From Nitrospiraceae bacterium (GTDB lineage Bacteria; Nitrospirota; Nitrospiria; Nitrospirales; Nitrospiraceae): DNA of 64,000 nt. Made by a program: the position numbers and the translations under genes. The stretch covers positions 186,001 to 250,000 of the forward strand of contig JAHBWI010000004.1 of the NCBI GenBank assembly GCA_019637075.1. The letters run 5' to 3'. Positions within the stretch are counted from its first letter, which is position 1. Every line of letters starts with the position of its first letter. The notes below the pieces were generated by a model. That model was not told where the DNA came from, searched no databases, and worked only from the letters and a program-made list of their open reading frames with translations. Of this stretch, positions 41,140 through 49,896 are shown piece after piece.

Positions 41140-42186
41140 GTGAAATCCGCCAAGCTCTCCCCACAGCTATATATGGTTCTCGTTGTCCTTTGCGTGCTTA
41201 GTGTTCTGCTGGGTCCGGCTGCATTCGGTGCTTCTTCGGCCTGGTCTGCCAAGGGAACGGGCGAAGCTCCGGCGGCGGTGCCCGGGATTGATACGGAGCA
41301 TGTGATTCTCTTTGTGTTGGAAGGGGTGGATCAGGAGGCCCTCAAGAGCGGCGCCATGCCGGCGTTGTCGGGGTTGGCTAAGAACGGCTCGGCGACTTGG
41401 GCGGCTACCGCAGTGGCGCCGGCCCGTCGGCTGCCGACGATGGCGTCGCTCGTGACTGGGATGCCGGTAGACAAGCACGGCATTACCTGGAACTTCTTTG
41501 AGTTCAGCCGCGGCTACCCCCGGCACCCCACGATGTTCGACTACCTGGACTTGAGCGGCGGGCGTGACAGCGCCATCTTTTTGATGGATGAATCGCTGTA
41601 TCAGCTGGCCAAGCCCGAGCCCTATACCGACTACCAGATGTGCGGCCCGTTGCGGCCCGAGTGCACACCGGACCGGTTGGTCAGCTATATCAAGGACTAT
41701 TTCCGAAAGGCGACCAGCGGCTCAGGTCACGGACACGCGATTTTGTCGTTGCCCCATCTTCTGGTCGTGCACTTACCGCAGGCTGGACGGGTAGGGGAGG
41801 CGCAGGGTTGGAAGTCCCCTGCGTACAAAGAGTCCCTGAAGACTGTCGACAAGGCCATGAACTCCGTGCTGGACCTGTATCGGCAGCTTGGGCTCTTGAG
41901 CCGGACCACGATCTTCGCGACCTCGCTGAGTGCAGTCGGCGAAGGGCAATTCTCTTCCGGCGAGGGACCTGCTGCTCCGTCTGCCGCTGTGCCGGTCGTT
42001 CCCTGGATTGCTTCCGGCGTCGGGATCAAGCCCGGCTATGCGATTCGTCAGCCGGTTTCGATCATGGATACCGGAGCGACTGTGATGCGGGCTCTCGGTT
42101 TGGAGACGCACACGGAATGGGACAGCCACGCGGTCGAAGAAATCTTTAAAACCGCATCCACCGCATCCGCTTCATCCAAGCAATAG
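41140..42186 (+). CDS. Exported phosphodiesterase-fold protein, catalytic residues lost
   Basis: A 348-residue protein starting at the GTG at 41140 (AAGGAAA five bases upstream). A signal peptide or anchor (VLVVLCVLSVLLGPAAFG) precedes the type I phosphodiesterase/nucleotide-pyrophosphatase fold: 'MPALSGLAKNGS', 'LPTMASLVTGMPVDKHGITW' and 'YKESLKTVDKAMNSVLDLY'. The metal and nucleophile positions differ throughout: the first Asp is Glu ('LFVLEGVD'), the Thr nucleophile column is Arg, the 'PDxxGH' block is 'LPQAGR', and 'SDHG' is 'TSLSAVG'. It is therefore probably a binding or scaffold pseudoenzyme. It opens the HEAT-repeat operon. Confidence 0.75.
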   Translation: MKSAKLSPQLYMVLVVLCVLSVLLGPAAFGASSAWSAKGTGEAPAAVPGIDTEHVILFVLEGVDQEALKSGAMPALSGLAKNGSATWAATAVAPARRLPTMASLVTGMPVDKHGITWNFFEFSRGYPRHPTMFDYLDLSGGRDSAIFLMDESLYQLAKPEPYTDYQMCGPLRPECTPDRLVSYIKDYFRKATSGSGHGHAILSLPHLLVVHLPQAGRVGEAQGWKSPAYKESLKTVDKAMNSVLDLYRQLGLLSRTTIFATSLSAVGEGQFSSGEGPAAPSAAVPVVPWIASGVGIKPGYAIRQPVSIMDTGATVMRALGLETHTEWDSHAVEEIFKTASTASASSKQ

Positions 42187-42204
42187 AAAAGTAAGGTGCT
42201 TCAT

Positions 42205-42666
42205 ATGCGATCTGCCTATCACACGTCGTTCGCACGGCATTCGATATTCGGATCAATGGTGCTGCTCGCCCTTTCTTTGGTCGGAACGACCGCGTCCTTG
42301 TTGGCTGCTGGTCCTCCCCCCGCGTATACAAAAGAGCATGCGATTACCATCGATGCGACTGCATTGGTTCCGCAGGGTTGGTGGGGTGTACCAGGCGTGA
42401 CTCCCCCCTTGTGGGTCTTGGATCCTGAGACGTCGGATGCGTATCGGACGACCGAAAAGAAAGAATTGCAGCTCAAGCCTGGTCAGTACAAGTTCGTCAG
42501 TTTTACGTTCGATTTTCCGTTCACAGTCAGCCTGGAAGGTAAGCTTGAATATTCAGCCGCCCTCGACCAATGCGTCGGAGGTCGCGGTACGCAAACCCTG
42601 CTGGTGCGCTGCAAGCGCACGTATCCGCACGGCGGACAGCGGGATCCCTATTACGGGCAACAATGA
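42205..42666 (+). CDS. Small exported protein in the HEAT operon
   Basis: A 153-residue protein with a signal peptide (SMVLLALSLVGTTASLLAA). The mature part is strand-rich: 'AITIDATALVPQGWWGVPGV', 'LWVLDPETSDAY', 'LKPGQYKFVSFTFDFPFTV', then a short Cys-x-Cys-containing tail. Not recognised; the length and strand content recall an Ig-like or cupredoxin-like sandwich but no copper ligand set is evident. AAGGTG precedes the ATG at 42205. It lies 18 bases after the pseudo-phosphodiesterase and overlaps the next gene (ATGA). Confidence 0.65.
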   Translation: MRSAYHTSFARHSIFGSMVLLALSLVGTTASLLAAGPPPAYTKEHAITIDATALVPQGWWGVPGVTPPLWVLDPETSDAYRTTEKKELQLKPGQYKFVSFTFDFPFTVSLEGKLEYSAALDQCVGGRGTQTLLVRCKRTYPHGGQRDPYYGQQ

Positions 42667-44045
42667 GGCTCAACATGGCACCAGCAGTAGACGATCTCCT
42701 CGATGCGCTCGAAGATGTGGATGACGCGACCCGTGAAGAGGCCGCGAAAGCCTTGGCGGAACTGGCCGATCCCAAGACGCTCGAGCCGCTCCTAAGCGCG
42801 TGCGGGGACGACTTTTGGTCGGTCCGTGCGTCGGCCGGGTGGGGCGTGGCCAAGATCGGCGGGGCCAAGGCGATCGAAGCGCTGGTGACTCTGTTCAACG
42901 ATCCGATCATGGAAGTCCGCAACGAAGCGGTGGCGGCTGCGGCCAAGATGGGGACAGTCGTGGTCGACCGCATGTTGGTCGCGATGAAAGACGAGCGCTG
43001 GCGTGTCCGTGAACATGCCGCCAAAGTGTGCGGCGATCTTCGCGATCCTCGCGCCGTCGACGGATTGATCTTTGCCTGCCGCGATCGTGACGGTGCCGTG
43101 AAGAGTGCCGCTGCGGAGGCGTTGGGTAAAATCGGGGATCCAAAGGCGGTGGCGGCCCTGGTCAAGCTGTTCCGCGATTCTTCGAAGATCGTCCGGGAAA
43201 CCGCCGGCATCGCGCTGGTCGCGATCGGCCAGCCCTCGGTCGATCAGTTGCTCGAAGGGCTTAAGGATAAAGACTTTGTCGTGCGCTGCCATGCCGCCCG
43301 GGCGCTTGGCGGGATGACTACGGACTACCAAATCGGCCGAAGTTGGGTGCAAGAACCCCGCGTGGTGGATGCCTTGATCGAGGTGCTCAAAGATCCCGAT
43401 CGAGCCGTCCGTGAAGACGCCACGATTGCTCTGGGCATGATCGGAGACGCGCGTGCGGTCGATGCGCTCATGGAAGCGATGAAGGATGGCGCGGTTAAGC
43501 GCCATGCCATCGCGTCGCTCGGCATGATCGGTGATCCCCGGGCTTTGCCGGCGGTATTGAATGCGTTGAAGGGAAAAGGCATCAAGCAAGCCGGTACGCC
43601 GACTCCCGGTTGTATCGTGAGCGAAGACGCCTTCATCAAGGAAGCCGCAGCAACCGCGCTCGGCCATTTCCGCGATCCGCGTGTCATTCCCGACCTCATC
43701 ATGTTGCTCAAGGACGGTGTGTTGCGGGAAAAGGCTGCAGCAGCGCTCGTGCTGATCGGCGATTCCGCGATCGAACCGTTGATTTCATTCCTTTTTGATC
43801 CCAAGGCCTCGGAAGTAGAGGCTGAAGGCGAGCGGGTGTTGTCCTATGCATCCGTGCGATTGACGGCCAAGGACGCCCTGCGCCAGTTGGTGTTGGAGAC
43901 CCTCGAACAATTGGGCTGGACGCCGCCTGAAGAGGACGTGGCCGTAGACTCCAGCCAAGCCGACAACCTTCGAGTCGATCGACCGTTGGGTGACGTCGGA
44001 CGATTTGGCCCGAGCGGAGACTACGCCAAAGGTTCGGCGCGGTAA
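42663..44045 (+). CDS. HEAT-repeat protein 1 (PBS-lyase type repeats)
   Basis: A 460-residue cytoplasmic protein built from about eleven PBS-lyase HEAT repeats, e.g. 'WRVREHAAKVCGDLRDPRAV' and 'GAVKSAAAEALGKIGDPKAV', each with the 'VR..A..ALG.IGD..AV..L' core. An insertion of about 15 residues near residue 320 ('GTPTPGCIVSEDAFI') carries a Cys and breaks the regular spacing; a smaller one is at 'TTDYQIGRSWVQEPR'. The C-terminal 45 residues are non-repetitive. The start ATG (42663) overlaps the upstream stop. HEAT solenoids bind partner proteins or regulate assembly; no enzymatic motif is visible. Confidence 0.9.
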   Translation: MRLNMAPAVDDLLDALEDVDDATREEAAKALAELADPKTLEPLLSACGDDFWSVRASAGWGVAKIGGAKAIEALVTLFNDPIMEVRNEAVAAAAKMGTVVVDRMLVAMKDERWRVREHAAKVCGDLRDPRAVDGLIFACRDRDGAVKSAAAEALGKIGDPKAVAALVKLFRDSSKIVRETAGIALVAIGQPSVDQLLEGLKDKDFVVRCHAARALGGMTTDYQIGRSWVQEPRVVDALIEVLKDPDRAVREDATIALGMIGDARAVDALMEAMKDGAVKRHAIASLGMIGDPRALPAVLNALKGKGIKQAGTPTPGCIVSEDAFIKEAAATALGHFRDPRVIPDLIMLLKDGVLREKAAAALVLIGDSAIEPLISFLFDPKASEVEAEGERVLSYASVRLTAKDALRQLVLETLEQLGWTPPEEDVAVDSSQADNLRVDRPLGDVGRFGPSGDYAKGSAR

Positions 44046-44119
44046 GCCTTGGGACCATACCTCATCCGTCATGTTCGTCCGGATCATCTGCGGCGGGCGT
44101 GGCAGGAGCCTGGTAGTCG

Positions 44120-45202
44120 ATGGCCGACCCCGTTACCGAACAAATTGCCGCCCTATCCGATGAAGATTGGGCTGTCCGCGAAGATGCCGCATCAGCGCTT
44201 GCGACCTTGAGAGATCCTCGGGCTGTCGCGCCCCTGACTCGGGCGCTTCGAGACAGCGATCGGGCGGTGCGTGAGGCGGCGAAGGCCGCATTGTTTGCGA
44301 TCGGCGAGCCTGCCGTGCCTGCCCTGGGCGATTGTCTCGACGATCCTGCGCTTCAGGTTCAGGAAGCGGCCTCGTCGGTGTTGGCGGAGATTGCCGACTA
44401 TCGCGTATTCGATGCGCTGGTCGCCGCCTTGCGAAGCGGCGATTGGATTGTCCGCATGCATGCCGCGAAGGCGCTGGGCCGAATCCGCGATCCGTCGGCC
44501 GTCGCGTTTCTGATGCCGTTGTTGCAGGACAAGGTCAAGGCCGTGCGGGAGCAGGTCACGGCATCCCTGGCTGCCATCGGCGATTCCGCGGTATCGCCGT
44601 TACTTCAGGCCTTAGAGCATGACGAGTGGTTGATTCGACTCCATGCCGTGGAAGCCCTGGGCAAACTGAAGTCTGCAGATGCCGTCGAGCCGCTGCTCCG
44701 CGCCTTGTTCAACGATGGGGACTCCGCGATCCGCGAGGATGTAGTGCGGTCTCTGGGGCTGATAGGCGACGCCCGTGCGGTCGATTATTTGTTTGTGGCG
44801 TTGAAGGAACCGGGCCTTCGTCCCACGGCGGTGGAAGCCCTGGGGTTGATCGGCGACAGTCGGGCTGTGCCGGTACTGCGGGCTATCGTGGAAGGGGCAC
44901 AGCGAGCCGAGTATCGACGTCCGATCGCGGGCTGTGGCGATGAGTGGACGGAAGACATGGCCACGATGGGGTTGGCTGCCAGGGCTTTGGGCTTGATTGC
45001 CGATGACGCCGCCATTCCCTCACTGGTCATCGCCTTGCGGAACACGGTGACTCGTGCGGAGGCTGCGGCGGCGCTGGTGCGGTTTGGGGCTAAAGTGGTT
45101 CCGGCACTCGTGCCGTTGCTGACGCGCGAGCAGGACGAGAATGTCCGGTACCACGTCAGGGAAACGCTGACTGCCGTGGGATGGCGACCGGGACGACTCT
45201 AA
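44120..45202 (+). CDS. HEAT-repeat protein 2 (PBS-lyase type repeats)
   Basis: A 360-residue protein of about ten PBS-lyase HEAT repeats ('WAVREDAASALATLRDPRAV', 'WIVRMHAAKALGRIRDPSAV'). Near residue 270 an insertion of about 15 residues ('YRRPIAGCGDEWTEDM') again carries a Gly-Cys, in the same place relative to the C-terminal end as in HEAT protein 1. No signal peptide or enzyme motif. It follows HEAT protein 1 by 74 bases and precedes HEAT protein 3 by 116 bases. Confidence 0.9.
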   Translation: MADPVTEQIAALSDEDWAVREDAASALATLRDPRAVAPLTRALRDSDRAVREAAKAALFAIGEPAVPALGDCLDDPALQVQEAASSVLAEIADYRVFDALVAALRSGDWIVRMHAAKALGRIRDPSAVAFLMPLLQDKVKAVREQVTASLAAIGDSAVSPLLQALEHDEWLIRLHAVEALGKLKSADAVEPLLRALFNDGDSAIREDVVRSLGLIGDARAVDYLFVALKEPGLRPTAVEALGLIGDSRAVPVLRAIVEGAQRAEYRRPIAGCGDEWTEDMATMGLAARALGLIADDAAIPSLVIALRNTVTRAEAAAALVRFGAKVVPALVPLLTREQDENVRYHVRETLTAVGWRPGRL

Positions 45203-45318
45203 GGACGTACGATTTCCGGATCCGATGATGTGCCGAATTCCAGGAAGCGGCACTCATCGCCGACTAGCAAAACGAGTCAGCGGATCATTCAGGCGTCAAA
45301 TCAGTAAGATCTTCTGCG

Positions 45319-46419
45319 ATGTCTAAAGAAACGATTGAAACCCTCGTATCCGAATTGACCCATGAGGAAGAGTGGCGGCGGATGCGCGCGACTGCGGCTT
45401 GTTTGGCGGGCGGGCCGGTGGCGGTCCGTACTCTCGTGAAGGCATTGGAAGTCGGGGATGCCCCTCTGCGCGCGGAAGCTGCGTCGATGCTCGCACGGAT
45501 CAAAGACCCGGCAGCCGGATTGCCTCTTGTGGCGGCGCTGAACGATGCGGACGAGACGGTTCGAAAGGCCGCTTTTGGAGCGCTGGAACAGATGGCCGGC
45601 GTGCTGGACGGTGAAACCGCCGCAGGGTTGGTTCGCTATCTCTCCGACTCGCCGGATGAGGATGTCAGAGCTCGTGTCCGGCAATTGCTGGGCGTCATCC
45701 CTAACGCGATTGCGCCGCTTTGTGACATGCTGAAACATCCGGATGCCGTCGTGCAGGAAATGGCCGCCTCCATTCTGGAGCATCTGCTCGATCCCCGGTC
45801 GGCGGACGGCCTGATCGATGCGATGACCTTTCCCGCCGTGCGCGATATCGCGGTGCGTACGTTGAAGAAGCTGGGCGTGATTCGGGACCGGATCGATGGC
45901 TCCTTCAATGCGTTGCGCGATGTCGAAGGCGCAAGCGAGCGGGAAGAGGCTCGGATGGCGGTCGTGATGGATTTGTTGGGGATCGGTCGGCCGAGCGTCG
46001 AGATCCTGATCGAGTATCTCGAGGACGACGATTGGGTTGTCCGGGAAGCGGCGGCCGATTTGTTGGGCATGATCGGCGACGTGCGGGCAGTGGAGCCCTT
46101 GATGAAGCGACTGCAGGTGGACAAGGATACCGGCGTGAAGGAATACGCCCTCAAATCGTTGGGTCTGATCGGCGATCCAAGGCCGGCGCAATTGTATATC
46201 GAGGCCATCCCGATTCGCCCGTTACGGGTGTTCGCGATGGAAGCCCTGGCCAAGGTGAAGGACGTAGAAGTGCTCCGCCCCCACCACGAACTGTTCAATC
46301 GGTTGAGGACGGATCGTGACGGCTTGGTGGCGTATAGTGCGGGGCTCATTGCCGATAAGTTGGCGGCTTTGGAGGGGATGCAACCGGTGGGGCAGGAAGG
46401 AACAGAGGACCATGAGTGA
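45319..46419 (+). CDS. HEAT-repeat protein 3
   Basis: A 366-residue protein of about ten, more divergent HEAT repeats ('ETVRKAAFGALEQMAGVL', 'WVVREAAADLLGMIGDVRAV', 'GVKEYALKSLGLIGDPRPA'). The first three repeats are less regular and no Gly-Cys insertion was seen. Residues about 195-215 ('DRIDGSFNALRDVEGASERE') break the repeat spacing. Its 3-prime end overlaps the next HEAT gene by eight bases, so the two are translationally coupled. Cytoplasmic; function unknown. Confidence 0.88.
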   Translation: MSKETIETLVSELTHEEEWRRMRATAACLAGGPVAVRTLVKALEVGDAPLRAEAASMLARIKDPAAGLPLVAALNDADETVRKAAFGALEQMAGVLDGETAAGLVRYLSDSPDEDVRARVRQLLGVIPNAIAPLCDMLKHPDAVVQEMAASILEHLLDPRSADGLIDAMTFPAVRDIAVRTLKKLGVIRDRIDGSFNALRDVEGASEREEARMAVVMDLLGIGRPSVEILIEYLEDDDWVVREAAADLLGMIGDVRAVEPLMKRLQVDKDTGVKEYALKSLGLIGDPRPAQLYIEAIPIRPLRVFAMEALAKVKDVEVLRPHHELFNRLRTDRDGLVAYSAGLIADKLAALEGMQPVGQEGTEDHE

Positions 46420-47173
46420 CTCCAATCGCATCGAACAGTTGATTGCCGCGTTGCGGGACGATAACGAAGCGCTTCGCGACCATGCCATGGCCAGTCTGGG
46501 CCAGATGGGCGTCGACGCGGTGCCGCAGCTCATCGGGCTGATGGCGGACGAAGACACGGTCATCCGCGAAGCGGCCGCCACGGCAGTAGTCCGGATCGGT
46601 CCCGTAGCGTTTGATCAACTCTTGGAGGCCTTGGGAGATGACGAATGGGCCGTTCGGGAGCAGGCGGCCAGCGCGCTGGGGCGGCTGCGGGATCCGCGTG
46701 CCGTCGAGCCCCTGGTGAAGGCGCTTCGCGATAAGGACGGAGCCGTCCGCACCGCCGCGGTGTGGGCGCTTGAACGGATCGGCGATTCCCGGGCGACGCC
46801 GGGCTTGATCGAGGCGTTGGGTGACAGTACTGTGCGGGAAGATGTCGCGCGGGTATTGAAGAAAATCGGAGATACGCGGGCGGTTGAGGCGTTGATTGAC
46901 GGCCTCTTGGGGCCGAATTGGATGGTGCGCCGCCATGCGGCGGAGGCGCTCGGCAAAATCGGCGATGCGCGTAGCGTCGATCCTCTCATCCAGTCGCTTC
47001 AAGACGAGGACTGGCTGGTTCGGCGTAACGCCGCCGAGTCGCTGGCGCGGCTGGGTGCAAAGCAGGCGATCGAGCCGCTGCTCCCCTTGCTGGAAGACGA
47101 AAATACCATGGTGCAGGAAACCGTGGAGGGCGTGTTGGCAAGTTTGGGCTGGAAGCAGGAAGCGTCCCAATAA
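46412..47173 (+). CDS. HEAT-repeat protein 4
   Basis: A 253-residue protein with about eight very regular PBS-lyase HEAT repeats ('WAVREQAASALGRLRDPRAV', 'GAVRTAAVWALERIGDSRAT', 'WMVRRHAAEALGKIGDARSV'). The start ATG at 46412 lies inside the previous gene (eight-base overlap); an earlier in-frame start has no support. The final repeat is followed directly by 'SLGWKQEASQ', the same end type as HEAT proteins 1 and 2 ('LGWTPP', 'VGWRPG'). No enzymatic motif. Confidence 0.9.
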   Translation: MSDSNRIEQLIAALRDDNEALRDHAMASLGQMGVDAVPQLIGLMADEDTVIREAAATAVVRIGPVAFDQLLEALGDDEWAVREQAASALGRLRDPRAVEPLVKALRDKDGAVRTAAVWALERIGDSRATPGLIEALGDSTVREDVARVLKKIGDTRAVEALIDGLLGPNWMVRRHAAEALGKIGDARSVDPLIQSLQDEDWLVRRNAAESLARLGAKQAIEPLLPLLEDENTMVQETVEGVLASLGWKQEASQ

Positions 47174-47193
47174 CCGGATAAAGGAAACATATC

Positions 47194-47904
47194 ATGGCAG
47201 ATGAAGCACCGGCGAAGCTGATTCAGATCGGTCCCAAGGGCGGAGCGAAGAAGGATGGGTTCAACCTCGTGACGGAACGGGTCGTGGCGGTCAACCCCGA
47301 GTCCAAGCAGCTCGAGGTCGAATTGCTGGCCTACGACGGCAAGACGGTCGTGCTCGACGTGGCCGAGGAGGCCTTAGAGGATCTCGCCAAGATCAAGGTC
47401 GGTGACGGCGCGACGATTCGCGTGGTGGAAGAGGGCGGCAAGCGCATTGCCAAGAGCTTCCGGATTCGCGCGAAAGATCCCAATGCCGCGAAGGCCGACG
47501 CGATGTTGGCGGATCTCAAGGATTCACACTGGCTGAACCGGAAGTATGCTGCCGAGGTATTGGGTGATCTGAAGGATGCCCGGGCCGTAGGGCCTTTGGT
47601 CGAGGCGTTGAATGACGAGGTCGGCGATGTGCGCCAGCGGGCGTACGATTCCCTGATCAAGATCGGCGGGACGGCTGTCCCCTCGCTCGTGCCGTTGCTC
47701 GTGGCCGAAGAGGATGAACTACGACAGTCTGTGACGGAGATTATCCGCAAGATCGGCAAGCCGGCCGTCGAGCCGTTGGCGACGGCATTAGGCGACGCCG
47801 ACGATCGGCTTAAAACCAGGATCATGAAGGTGTTAGACCGGATGGGCTACAAGCCCAAGGCGAAAGACGAAACCAAAGCCGAGGCCGCAAAGCAATTGAC
47901 GTAG
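47194..47904 (+). CDS. HEAT-repeat protein 5 with N-terminal beta domain
   Basis: A 236-residue protein. Residues 1-100 form a strand-rich domain ('FNLVTERVVAVNPESKQLEV', 'VVLDVAEEALEDLAKIKVGD', 'IRVVEEGGKRIAKSFRIR') not recognised but resembling small beta-barrel adaptor domains. Residues about 105-225 hold four PBS-lyase HEAT repeats ('WLNRKYAAEVLGDLKDARAV', 'GDVRQRAYDSLIKIGGTAV'). The tail is Lys/Glu/Ala-rich. It closes the operon, 20 bases after HEAT protein 4, and faces the convergent ugd gene. Confidence 0.85.
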   Translation: MADEAPAKLIQIGPKGGAKKDGFNLVTERVVAVNPESKQLEVELLAYDGKTVVLDVAEEALEDLAKIKVGDGATIRVVEEGGKRIAKSFRIRAKDPNAAKADAMLADLKDSHWLNRKYAAEVLGDLKDARAVGPLVEALNDEVGDVRQRAYDSLIKIGGTAVPSLVPLLVAEEDELRQSVTEIIRKIGKPAVEPLATALGDADDRLKTRIMKVLDRMGYKPKAKDETKAEAAKQLT

Positions 47905-47921
47905 CAGCCTCGGCTCAGGGG

Positions 47922-49241
47922 TTACTTGCCGGGGGCTTGGGTCAGGCGGCCGACCGAGACGTGCGTAAATCCGTGCGGGACCACGCGATCCGAGTCATAG
48001 ACATTCCGCAGGTCCAAAAGCACCGGTTTGCGCATGATGCCCTTGAGCTTTTCGAAGTCGAGGTTTCGGAACTGGTTCCATTCCGTCATGATCACCAGGG
48101 CATCGGCGCCTTGCGCCACGTCGTAGGTGTCGTGACAGGGGATCATCTCCGGCAACAACTTGACCGATTCTTCCATTGATGCGGGATCGTACGCCCGCAC
48201 CTTGGCCCCTTCTTTCATCAACTCTGGCAGGATCGTCAGGCAAGGGGCTTCCCGCATGTCGTTCGTGTTGGGCTTGAACGAAAGGCCCAGGACACCTACC
48301 GTTTTTCCTTTCAGTCCGCCGCAGGCTTCCCGGATTTTGTCCACCATCCGCAAGTGTTGTTCGTGGTTGACCTTTTCGGCTGCGCCTGCGATTTGCAGTG
48401 GGTAGCCGACACGGTCGCCGGTCTGCACCAACGCCTTCAGGTCCTTGGGGAAGCAGGATCCGCCGAAGCCGGGGCCGGCATGCAGGAACTTGTTGCCGAT
48501 CCGGTTATCGAGCCCCATCCCCTTCGACACCATCTGCACGTCCGCGCCGACCTTCTCGCACACGGTCGCGATTTCATTGATGAACGAAATCTTGACGGCC
48601 AGGAAGGCGTTGGACGCATACTTGATCATTTCCGCCGTTGGAATGTCGGTGACGACGATCGGGGTTTCCAGCAGGTACAAAGGACGGTAGAGGTCTTTCA
48701 TGATCGCCACCGCCTGCTCGCTGTCTGCGCCGATCACGACCCGGTTGGGCCGCATGAAGTCCTCGATGGCCGAGCCTTCGCGAAGGAACTCAGGATTAGA
48801 GACGATATCGAAGCGGAATCGCTCCGATTGGTTCGCCTTGATCACTTCGCGCAGCTTTTCGCCTGTGCCAACGGGAACCGTGGATTTCGTGACGATAACT
48901 TTATAGCCGGTCATGTTCTTCGCAATGCCGCGTCCGACTTCTTCGACATAGGAGAGGTCGGCCGAGCCGTCTGCTTTGGGAGGTGTGCCCACCGCGATAA
49001 AGATGACCAGGGCCTTGTCCACTGCCTTGGCGACGTCGGTCGTAAAGTGAAGGCGCTCTTCCTTAATCCCCTTGGTAACCAGTTCGGTGATGCCGGGTTC
49101 GAAAAACGGTACTTCGCCTTTCTCGAGGCGGGCGATGCGGCGGGCATCCGTGTCCATACAGGTCACGTTGACTCCGAACTCTGCAAAGCAGGCGCCCGTG
49201 ACTAATCCGACATAGCCCGTACCGATAACGCTGATGTGCAT
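47922..49241 (-). CDS. ugd: UDP-glucose 6-dehydrogenase
   Basis: A 439-residue NAD-dependent sugar-nucleotide dehydrogenase that oxidises UDP-glucose twice to UDP-glucuronate. N-terminal Rossmann 'ISVIGTGYVGLVTGACFAE', linker 'SNPEFLREGSAIEDF', catalytic Lys region 'AEMIKYASNAFLAVKISFIN' and active-site Cys in 'GPGFGGSCFPKDLKAL', then the second Rossmann domain 'VGVLGLSFKPNTNDMREAP'. The family also includes GDP-mannose dehydrogenase, but length and sequence favour Ugd. Its product feeds the epimerase and the WlbA-like enzyme at 17-20 kb. AAGGAGAGGG precedes the ATG. Confidence 0.93.
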   Translation of the reverse strand: MHISVIGTGYVGLVTGACFAEFGVNVTCMDTDARRIARLEKGEVPFFEPGITELVTKGIKEERLHFTTDVAKAVDKALVIFIAVGTPPKADGSADLSYVEEVGRGIAKNMTGYKVIVTKSTVPVGTGEKLREVIKANQSERFRFDIVSNPEFLREGSAIEDFMRPNRVVIGADSEQAVAIMKDLYRPLYLLETPIVVTDIPTAEMIKYASNAFLAVKISFINEIATVCEKVGADVQMVSKGMGLDNRIGNKFLHAGPGFGGSCFPKDLKALVQTGDRVGYPLQIAGAAEKVNHEQHLRMVDKIREACGGLKGKTVGVLGLSFKPNTNDMREAPCLTILPELMKEGAKVRAYDPASMEESVKLLPEMIPCHDTYDVAQGADALVIMTEWNQFRNLDFEKLKGIMRKPVLLDLRNVYDSDRVVPHGFTHVSVGRLTQAPGK

Positions 49242-49303
49242 GGAACCCTCTCCTTGGTGATGAAGGATGCGGTGCGACCGAAGCGAATGTGTGCAGCGTC
49301 GTC

Positions 49304-49332
49304 AGTATAGCAACGGTCACCGGCCGGGGCAA
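49304..49332 (-). promoter_or_regulatory. Candidate ugd promoter
   Basis: On the minus strand TTGCCC (49332-49327), a 17-base spacer and TATACT (49309-49304), about 57 bases of leader to the ATG. Confidence 0.6.
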
Positions 49333-49424
49333 ACAATTCACAGGATTTGAGTTCAGAGCGGGGCAATTGCAGATTCGCGTCCACTCCAGTAATATTTTGC
49401 CCCTTACGCAAAACGGGATCTATC

Positions 49425-49832
49425 GTGATATCTAGCGGTGCGGTCCAGCGGCCCTTGGCGATGATGATGCGTCCGATCGTGCGGGCAGTGCATCCGGATG
49501 ATACGCTGCTCGAAACCGCCAGGCGGTTTCGTGATGCGCGGGTCGGGGCCATGCTCGTGGAGGAAGGCGGGAGCTATGTGGGCATCATCAGCGAAGCCGA
49601 TATGGTTCGGAAGGCCATGGCGAGCGGCTCGACTGCGGAGCAGATGACGGTGCGGATGGTGATGAGCACTCCGCTGATTACGATCGATATCGCCCGATCG
49701 GCGCATGATGCCAGCGACCTGATGGCCGAACAGGGGATTCGGCACCTTGCCGTGACGGAAGAGGGGCAAGTAGTCGGGATGATTTCCGTGCGCGATTTAC
49801 TTCGGTATTTCAAAAACTGGGGGACCTTGTGA
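49425..49832 (+). CDS. CBS-domain pair protein
   Basis: About 135 residues. The GTG at 49425 is chosen because an earlier TTG at 49347 has no support and the first CBS domain begins soon after. Two tandem CBS domains form a Bateman module: 'IVRAVHPDDTLLETARRF' with 'VGIISEADMVRKA', and 'LITIDIARSAHDASDLMAEQ' with 'VVGMISVRDLLRYF'. Such modules bind adenosine nucleotides and regulate partner proteins. There is no attached effector domain. It precedes the spermidine-synthase-like gene by 64 bases. Confidence 0.85.
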   Translation: MISSGAVQRPLAMMMRPIVRAVHPDDTLLETARRFRDARVGAMLVEEGGSYVGIISEADMVRKAMASGSTAEQMTVRMVMSTPLITIDIARSAHDASDLMAEQGIRHLAVTEEGQVVGMISVRDLLRYFKNWGTL

Positions 49833-49896
49833 CCAAGGTCTCTTGGTCCAATCGTTTGTTCCGGGGCCTCGCTGCGCCGGCGATTGCTGGGCGGCA

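Noticed and set aside
42792-43667. Long antisense frame across HEAT protein 1
   Set aside because: It is an artefact of the strongly biased codon pattern of the repeat gene; its product resembles no protein and similar frames lie opposite the other HEAT genes.
42700-47900. Repeated motifs that could suggest a CRISPR array or tandem DNA repeats
   Set aside because: The similarity is at protein level (HEAT repeats of variable length); there are no identical DNA repeats with fixed spacers.
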